From the NCBI GenBank assembly GCA_029861655.1, contig JAOTZA010000078.1:1-11718 (forward strand): 11,718 nucleotides of DNA, given 5' to 3'. The notes beneath the pieces were generated by a model. The model did not search any database. It saw only the letters and a list, made by a program, of their open reading frames with translations, and was not told where the DNA came from. The position numbers were made by a program, and so were the translations under genes. This document shows positions 6,247-11,718 of the stretch, in pieces (within the stretch, counting starts at the first letter, position 1; every line of letters begins with the position of its first letter). This stretch comes from Acidobacteriota bacterium (GTDB lineage: Bacteria; Acidobacteriota; Thermoanaerobaculia; Multivoradales; JAHEKO01).

Positions 6247-7623
6247 ATGGGTGTCGTGGTTCGGAACGGACTGGTCGTTACGGCACAGGGCCGTTCACAC
6301 CTGGATGTACGGTGCCGTGACGGTCGCATTGTGGAGGTGGGCAAAGACCTCGAGTCGTTGTCGATGGAAGAAGAGGTCGATGCGACGGGGCAGTTTGTCT
6401 TCCCGGGAGGTGTCGACCCCCATGTCCATATGGAACTGCCGGTAGCGGGAACGGTCTCGTCCGATGACTTCGAGACCGGAACCACCGCGGCCATCGCCGG
6501 AGGTACGACGACGGTCATCGACTTTGTCCACCCGGAGCGCGGCCAGGGTTTCCTCGAGGCGTTCGAAGAACGGCGACTGGAGGCGGCGAAATCCGTCACC
6601 GACTACGGACTGCACATGGCCGTCACCTGGTGGGGGGACGGCACCGGCGACGCCATGGCCCTTGCGGTGCGGGAGGGAATGCCCTCTTTCAAGGTGTATT
6701 TGGCGTACAAGGCGACAGTCGGGCTGGACGATGCGGATGTGATCCGTGTTCTCGCGACGGCCCGCGAGCTTGGAGCCCTGGTCATCGTACACGCCGAACA
6801 CGGCGAGATGATCGAGCATCTGCGGGAACGGCTGGCCTCGGAGGGCAGGACAGCCCCAATCGAACACGCGTTGTCGAGGCCGCCCGAGCTCGAGGGCGAA
6901 GCCACCCACCGGGTGGCGACCCTGGCGGGAACTGCGGGAGCGTCGCTCTATGTCGTCCATGTCACTTGCCGGCAGTCGGTCGAGGCGATCCTGGCGGCGC
7001 AGCGGGCGGGTTGGGATGTGCACGGGGAGACCTGTCCCCAGTACCTGCTGCTCGACCAGACGGTTTACGAGGCCGACGGCTTCGAGGGAGCCGCGTATGT
7101 GATCGCGCCGCCCATCCGACCGAGCGAGCACCAGGAGGTTCTTTGGCAAGCGATAACAGACGGTACGCTCGAGCTCGTTGCCACCGACCACTGCCCGTTC
7201 AACATGAGCCAGAAGGCCCTCGGTATCGACGATTTTCGATTGATCCCCGGGGGAGCGGCCGGTGTCGAGCACCGGCTCTCACTGCTCTACACCCACGGCG
7301 TGGCGGCGGGGAGGTTCGAGCTCGAGCGCTTTGTGGACCTTGTGTCCACGCAGCCGGCGAAGCGCTTTGGGCTTTACCCCAGGAAGGGCTCGGTAACGGT
7401 GGGAGCTGACGCCGACCTCGTGGTCTGGGATGGCGAAGCAAGCGCCACGATTTCGGCCGCCACCGATCATCATCGTTGCGACCGCAGCATCTTCGAAGGA
7501 TTCAGGGTCAGTGGCCGCCCCTCGGTCGTCGTCGCGGCTGGACAGGTGCGTCTGCGAGATGGCGAGTTGAGAGTCGAGCGTGGGAGCGGTCGTTATCTGC
7601 CCCGGGCGGTCGGAGCCGTCTGA
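6247..7623 (+). CDS. Dihydropyrimidinase/hydantoinase-family cyclic amidohydrolase
   Basis: This is a 458-residue cytosolic enzyme of the amidohydrolase superfamily, which opens cyclic ureides (dihydropyrimidines, 5-substituted hydantoins) to N-carbamoyl amino acids. The binuclear metal site is complete: His59 and His61 in DPHVH, Lys149 in SFKVYLAYK (the lysine that is carbamylated in this family), His182 in VIVHAEH, His238 in YVVHVTC and Asp314 in ATDHCPF. Tyr154 matches the catalytic-site tyrosine after the metal lysine. Length is normal. Two substrate-contact segments differ from the common forms: APPIRP (about 287-292) where SPPLR is usual, and IPGGAAGVE (about 333-341) where IPNG is usual. 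ATG 6247 begins the conserved N-terminal strand; ATG 6217 and TTG 6211 are in-frame alternatives, and none has a clear ribosome site. No N-carbamoylase gene is in the window, so the in vivo ring substrate is unknown. Confidence 0.9.
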   Translation: MGVVVRNGLVVTAQGRSHLDVRCRDGRIVEVGKDLESLSMEEEVDATGQFVFPGGVDPHVHMELPVAGTVSSDDFETGTTAAIAGGTTTVIDFVHPERGQGFLEAFEERRLEAAKSVTDYGLHMAVTWWGDGTGDAMALAVREGMPSFKVYLAYKATVGLDDADVIRVLATARELGALVIVHAEHGEMIEHLRERLASEGRTAPIEHALSRPPELEGEATHRVATLAGTAGASLYVVHVTCRQSVEAILAAQRAGWDVHGETCPQYLLLDQTVYEADGFEGAAYVIAPPIRPSEHQEVLWQAITDGTLELVATDHCPFNMSQKALGIDDFRLIPGGAAGVEHRLSLLYTHGVAAGRFELERFVDLVSTQPAKRFGLYPRKGSVTVGADADLVVWDGEASATISAATDHHRCDRSIFEGFRVSGRPSVVVAAGQVRLRDGELRVERGSGRYLPRAVGAV

Positions 7624-7672
7624 GCGACCTCGCCACCAGCGTGCCCGAGACCGGTTAAGATCGACGAAACTC

Positions 7673-10600
7673 ATGATGGATGTCGATCCAGTGCGGCCCG
7701 AAGTCCGGGCTCGGCCGCGAAGCGCGTCTCCCGGCGACCATACTCTGGCGCTTAGGCTGCGGAAATACACCAACAGGGCCGGCTATCTGCTGTTGACGCC
7801 GCTCATCTTGGCCGCCGCGGCCACCATGTTCTTGGTCGCAAGAACTTTTGATGAAGAGCGCTCGGCCTTGGTGGTCGTGGACGTTGCGGGTCGGCAGAGG
7901 ATGCTCAACCAGGAGTATTTTCAACGGGTCCTTCAAACCGCGAGCGGCGTGCCGGCCGAGTACGAAGGGAGCCGGAAGACATTTCTCGACTCGCTCGAAG
8001 CCTTGGTCGATGGTGGTCAGGTGGTTTCTCACCAAGCGACCGGCGAGAGGTCCGTGGTGCCGCCGGCCCCGACCGAGCCGATCCGACGCCATCTCGAGAT
8101 CCAGCGCGGGTTGATGGCGCGCCAGGCCGGCGCCGCCCAGGAGCTCCTGGAAACGGCGAGAGACGATCCCGCCTATCCCTTGCGGTTGCGCGAGGTCATC
8201 TCATTCAACCAGCGCCTTGGCGAGGATCTGGAAGAAACCATCAAACTCTACCGAGAGGTGAACGTCGCCCGTGCTGCTCGGGGTCTTCGCCTGGCCACCA
8301 CCGGGGCAGGGCTGGCTCTTCTCCTTGGCCTGGGTTTGTTCCTGCAGACCCGCCGGGCAACTCGACTCAGCCGTCTGTATCTCGAGGAGGAGCGCGGCCG
8401 CGGTCGGGTCTCGAAGGAGCTCGAGGCGGTCGTCAACCATGCGGCGGACGGCATAATCACGATAGACGCAAGGGGTTTCATACGGACCGTCAATCCGGCG
8501 GCGGAGAAGCTTTTTGGCTACCGGGCGGAGGAGCTGATCCGTCGGAGTATCAAAGTCCTGATGCCGGAGAGATTCCAGCCGGCCTTTGACGAGGACTTGG
8601 AGAATCACCGGCGGACGGGCAGGGCCGAGATGATTGGCAGTGGTAGGGAGTTCGCCGGTTTGAAAAAGGATGAGTCGACCTTTCCGATGGATCTCTCGGT
8701 GGGCGAGATGAGACTCGGTGACGAGATCCTCTTTGTCGGGATGGTTCGCGATATCAGCGAGAAGAAGGAGGCCCGGCGGGCTCTCGCCGAGAGCCAAGAA
8801 CGTTTCGACCTGGCGGTCCGCGGCTCGACCGATGGTCTGTGGGACTGGGACGTGACCACCAACACGGTGTGGTTTTCTCCGCGATTCAAGGAGATGCTCG
8901 GTTTTCCGGACGAGGAGTTTCCCCATGTCTTCGAGAGTTGGGAGGCGACGCTTCATCCGGAGGATCATGGACCGACCCTCGAGGCCGTGCAGGAGCATCT
9001 AGAGAAGAAAGTTCCCTACGACGTCGAGTATCGCTGTCGCACCAAGGCGGGCGAATACCGTTGGTTCCGCGCCCGGGGGGAGGCTCACTGGAACGACGCG
9101 GGAGAGCCGGTCAGAATGGCGGGCTCGATCGTCGATGTTACCGATCGCAAAGAGGATGCTAACGCCCTCGCTCAGAGGGCCCTGGAGGCGAGTCTCATCC
9201 ACCGGGCGACTGCGATGGCGGCGGAGACGGATCATTTTTCGGAAGCGATGCAGCGATGTGTGGATCTGGTTTGTGAGATGACCGGCTGGCCCGTGGGGCA
9301 CGCCTATCGGCCGGCCACCAAAGGACGGGAGCGGCTGGTGCCCTCCGGGATCTGGTTTCTGGCCGAGGGAGGCTCCTACGAGAAGTTCAAAGAGGTGACC
9401 GAGGCGACGGCTTTCGCTCGCGGTGAGGGGCTTCCGGGCCGCATCTGGGCCTCGGGGGATCCCGCCTGGATCGTCAACGTCCAGAAGGACGAGAACTTCC
9501 CCCGCGCTCGGCTGTGCGACGACCTGGGGGTCAAAGGCGCCTTTGGATTCCCCATCAACGTTCGGGGATCCACGGCGGCGATCCTCGAGTTCTTCGCCGA
9601 GGAGGAAATGGCGCCGGACACGACTCTTTTGGCGGTGATGCAGAGTGTCGGTGAGCAGGTCGGCCGTGTGATCGAGCGAAACCTGGCGGCGGCTGATCTG
9701 CTCCGCGCCAAACAAGAGGCCGACGAAGCCAACCGTGCCAAGAGCCAGTTCCTGGCCAACATGAGCCATGAGCTCCGCACGCCCCTCAACGCCGTGATCG
9801 GCTACAGCGAGTTGTTGCAGGAGGAAGCCGAGGAAGGGGGCCACGGGAATTGGGTCGGCGACCTCAAGAAGATCGAAACCGCCGGCCAGCAGCTTCTCGG
9901 GCTGATCAACGATGTACTCGACCTTTCCAAGGTCGAGGCTGGGCGTATGGTGCTACAGACGGATGTCATCGACATCCGAGCCATGGGCATGGAGCTCGGT
10001 GAGACGGTCAAACCACTCTTCGAGAAAAAAGGCAACACCCTCGAGATCCGGCACGGCGAAGGGTCGAAGACGTTTGGCGGTGACCTCACGCGGCTGAGGC
10101 AGATTCTGCTCAATTTGCTGTCCAATGCCAACAAGTTCACCGATCGGGGTGAGGTGCGGTTGGAAACCGGGACCGAAGACCGCGACGGCGAGCGATGGGT
10201 CATATTCCGGGTCACCGACACCGGTATCGGGATGACCGCCGAGGAACTCGGGAGGGTCTTCGAGCCGTTTGCCCAGGCGGACACCTCGACCACGCGAAAA
10301 TACGGTGGCACCGGGTTGGGTCTGGCGATCAGCCGCCAGCTCTGTGAGGCGATGGGCGGAGCGATCGGTGTAGAGAGCGAGCCCGGCAAGGGAGCCAGCT
10401 TTACGCTTCGCCTGCCGGCGATCGCGACCAAAGCAGCCGAAGAACGGGTTTCCGCCCCGGTGGCGCCCGATCAGGTGGCAGCAAAGGATCTGGACACCAT
10501 CGTGGTGATCGATGACGATCCGGCGATCCGTGACTTGCTCAGCCGCTTTTTGGGTCGCGAAGGATTTGACGTGCTGACCGCAGAGGGGGGGCGGGAAGGG

Positions 10601-11254
10601 ATCGAGCTGGCCCGCAAGTCGCAGCCGCTGGCGATCACGCTCGATGTGATGATGCCGACGATGGATGGCTGGTCGGTTCTCATCGAGCTCAAGAAAGACC
10701 CGGTACTAGCCGAGATCCCGGTGATCATGCTCACCATTGTGGATGATCGAGGCTTGGGATTCTCGCTTGGCGCCGAGGAGTACCTGGTCAAACCTGTCGA
10801 GCGGGGTCGGCTTCTGGAGATCGTCGAGCGGTTTCGCGCCGCGCCCGAAGCGACCCGAACGGTGCTCGTCATCGAGGATGACGAGGAAGCACAGGCCATG
10901 GTACGCAGAAGTCTCGTCAAGGCGGGTTGGGGGGTCCAGGAGGCCGACAACGGCCATCAGGGGCTCGAGATGTTGGCCTCACGGAAGCCCGACCTCATCT
11001 TGCTCGATCTCATGATGCCCGAGATGGATGGGTTCCGGTTTCTCGAGGAGATTCAGGGAAACGCGGATTGGCGCTCCATCCCGGTCATCGTGTTGACCGC
11101 CAAGGAGCTGACCGAGGACGATCACGATCGGCTGAGCGGTGCGGTCGAAAAGATCTTGCAGAAGGGCGCCCACAGCCAGAAGGAACTGCTTTCCGAAGTG
11201 GCCCGCCAGCTTCGCCGATTCGCTCCAGGGGACGCCGCCGGCGATCTTGTGTGA
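7673..11254 (+). CDS. Membrane hybrid sensor histidine kinase: PilJ-like sensor, PAS-PAS-GAF, HisKA-HATPase, two receivers
   Basis: This is a 1193-residue inner-membrane kinase. TM1 is at about 37-56. An extracytoplasmic type IV pili/NarX-like helical sensor carries the signature VAGRQRMLNQ (71-80). TM2 is at about 207-224. PAS1 (about 249-362) resembles FixL but has Phe305 where FixL has its haem His; the distal Arg is kept as Arg325. PAS2 (about 377-493) has GLWDWD, and a GAF domain spans about 512-670. HisKA carries phospho-acceptor His699 in MSHELRTPLN. The ATPase has Asn814/Asn818, DTGIG (849-853), FEPF from 863 and GGTGLGL (878-884). Receiver 1 has an acidic patch at 947-949, Asp991 and Lys1040. 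Receiver 2 has Glu1068-Asp1070, Asp1112 and Lys1164. All catalytic residues are present. There is no HPt or DNA-binding domain. The start at 7673 is the first ATG after the hydantoinase stop, with an in-frame ATG next to it at 7676; it has no clear ribosome site, and the frame is open upstream. The 49-base gap allows co-transcription with the hydantoinase. Confidence 0.92.
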   Translation: MMDVDPVRPEVRARPRSASPGDHTLALRLRKYTNRAGYLLLTPLILAAAATMFLVARTFDEERSALVVVDVAGRQRMLNQEYFQRVLQTASGVPAEYEGSRKTFLDSLEALVDGGQVVSHQATGERSVVPPAPTEPIRRHLEIQRGLMARQAGAAQELLETARDDPAYPLRLREVISFNQRLGEDLEETIKLYREVNVARAARGLRLATTGAGLALLLGLGLFLQTRRATRLSRLYLEEERGRGRVSKELEAVVNHAADGIITIDARGFIRTVNPAAEKLFGYRAEELIRRSIKVLMPERFQPAFDEDLENHRRTGRAEMIGSGREFAGLKKDESTFPMDLSVGEMRLGDEILFVGMVRDISEKKEARRALAESQERFDLAVRGSTDGLWDWDVTTNTVWFSPRFKEMLGFPDEEFPHVFESWEATLHPEDHGPTLEAVQEHLEKKVPYDVEYRCRTKAGEYRWFRARGEAHWNDAGEPVRMAGSIVDVTDRKEDANALAQRALEASLIHRATAMAAETDHFSEAMQRCVDLVCEMTGWPVGHAYRPATKGRERLVPSGIWFLAEGGSYEKFKEVTEATAFARGEGLPGRIWASGDPAWIVNVQKDENFPRARLCDDLGVKGAFGFPINVRGSTAAILEFFAEEEMAPDTTLLAVMQSVGEQVGRVIERNLAAADLLRAKQEADEANRAKSQFLANMSHELRTPLNAVIGYSELLQEEAEEGGHGNWVGDLKKIETAGQQLLGLINDVLDLSKVEAGRMVLQTDVIDIRAMGMELGETVKPLFEKKGNTLEIRHGEGSKTFGGDLTRLRQILLNLLSNANKFTDRGEVRLETGTEDRDGERWVIFRVTDTGIGMTAEELGRVFEPFAQADTSTTRKYGGTGLGLAISRQLCEAMGGAIGVESEPGKGASFTLRLPAIATKAAEERVSAPVAPDQVAAKDLDTIVVIDDDPAIRDLLSRFLGREGFDVLTAEGGREGIELARKSQPLAITLDVMMPTMDGWSVLIELKKDPVLAEIPVIMLTIVDDRGLGFSLGAEEYLVKPVERGRLLEIVERFRAAPEATRTVLVIEDDEEAQAMVRRSLVKAGWGVQEADNGHQGLEMLASRKPDLILLDLMMPEMDGFRFLEEIQGNADWRSIPVIVLTAKELTEDDHDRLSGAVEKILQKGAHSQKELLSEVARQLRRFAPGDAAGDLV

Positions 11255-11306
11255 GAGCATGAGCGATGGAGGGACGACCCGGTCGCTTGACGCGAGCCGA
11301 GAATCC

Positions 11307-11312
11307 GGAGGG
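11307..11312 (+). promoter_or_regulatory. Shine-Dalgarno site that sets the response-regulator start
   Basis: GGAGGG lies 7 bases before the ATG at 11320. An in-frame ATG at 11266 would add 18 residues outside the receiver fold, so the 11320 start is preferred. Confidence 0.8.
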
Positions 11313-11319
11313 TTGGCCC

Positions 11320-11682
11320 ATGAAGCTTCTGCTGGTAGAGGACAATGAGATGAATCGGGACCTGCTCACCCGTCGGCTCGAGCGAAGGGGATTTGAGCTC
11401 GATGTGGCGTTCGACGGACGCGAGGCCCTGGACAAGGTACGAAGCGCACCTCCCGATCTGATCTTGATGGACATGAGCCTTCCAGAGATGGATGGTTGGG
11501 AAGCCACCCGGGCGCTCAAATCCGACGATGCGACGAGTGGAGTCCCCATCATCGCCCTGACGGCTCACGCCATGGAAGCGGACCGTGACCGAGCGCTCGA
11601 GGCGGGCTGCGACGAGTTCGAGACCAAGCCCGTCGAGCTGCCCCGGCTGCTCGACAAGATCAACAAGCTGCTGCCGGAGTAG
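11320..11682 (+). CDS. Single-domain response regulator (CheY/DivK-like)
   Basis: This 120-residue cytosolic receiver consists of one CheY-like domain and nothing else. Conserved residues are all present: Glu7-Asp8 in VEDNE for metal binding, phospho-acceptor Asp51 in LILMDMSLPEMDGW, Thr81 in ALTAH, and Lys103 in ETKP. The VEDNEMNRDLL start and MDGWEATRALK pattern are typical of DivK-type and hybrid-kinase receivers. The gene follows the hybrid kinase by 65 bases in the same direction and is its likely partner or phosphate sink. It has no output domain, so it must act by protein contact or by passing phosphate on. A longer start at 11266 is possible but less likely. The last 36 bases of the window after the stop hold no gene. 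Confidence 0.92.
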   Translation: MKLLLVEDNEMNRDLLTRRLERRGFELDVAFDGREALDKVRSAPPDLILMDMSLPEMDGWEATRALKSDDATSGVPIIALTAHAMEADRDRALEAGCDEFETKPVELPRLLDKINKLLPE

Positions 11683-11718
11683 CCTTCCGGCTGCTCCGTG
11701 ATTGGGTATCGGGTTCGA

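Noticed and set aside
8417..8764. Calling the first PAS domain a haem oxygen sensor because of its strong FixL resemblance.
   Set aside because: The proximal His position is Phe305, so FixL-type haem binding is not supported.
11673..11691. GCCGGA/TCCGGC hairpin across the response-regulator stop codon as a terminator.
   Set aside because: The stem is only 6 bp, no T-run follows, and it lies partly inside the coding sequence.
1..11718. Insertion sequences, CRISPR repeats, tRNA or rRNA genes, and toxin-antitoxin pairs.
   Set aside because: No transposase motifs, regular repeats, RNA-gene landmarks or small toxin-like pairs were seen anywhere in the window.

Overview
The window is GC-rich, gene-dense bacterial DNA with short intergenic gaps. 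No mobile element, tRNA, rRNA or CRISPR array was recognised. Good Shine-Dalgarno sites precede several genes. The tandem-receiver hybrid kinase, the secreted hydrolase and the base composition suggest a free-living soil or marine bacterium of the Acidobacteriota/Myxococcota kind. That placement is a guess from gene style, not a phylogenetic result.

Layout. (1) 10-1588, plus strand: a small CsoR/FrmR-family regulator followed by a rhodanese-persulfide dioxygenase fusion, probably a two-gene sulfide/persulfide detoxification operon. The regulator lacks the His and second Cys of the usual C-H-C sensor site and has cysteines at shifted positions. (2) 1743-2972, plus strand: a secreted alpha/beta hydrolase with a signal peptide, a GASLGG nucleophile elbow and two very lysine-rich segments. 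It converges on the next block across a 28-bp gap that holds a hairpin. (3) 6016 down to 3001, minus strand: two different PLP fold-type II enzymes whose reading frames overlap by 8 bases. (4) 6247-7623, plus strand: a dihydropyrimidinase/hydantoinase-type cyclic amidohydrolase, divergent from the PLP pair across a 230-bp control region that contains a palindrome. (5) 7673-11682, plus strand: a 1193-residue membrane hybrid histidine kinase (PilJ-like sensor, two PAS domains, GAF, HisKA, HATPase, two receivers) and a 120-residue single-domain response regulator.

How they may work together. Block 1 would sense reactive sulfur and oxidise the persulfide. Blocks 3 and 4 look like one amino-acid or ureido-compound catabolic unit: a ring-opening hydantoinase beside two lyase/synthase-type PLP enzymes. 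The substrate cannot be read from sequence, and no carbamoylase or transporter is present. Block 5 is a signalling cassette 49 bases downstream of the hydantoinase. It has no DNA-binding output and no visible HPt domain, so its target is probably elsewhere. The features most worth checking are the displaced cysteines of the regulator, the uncharacterised PLP-PLP/hydantoinase cluster, and the FixL-like PAS domain that has Phe where the haem-ligating His should be.
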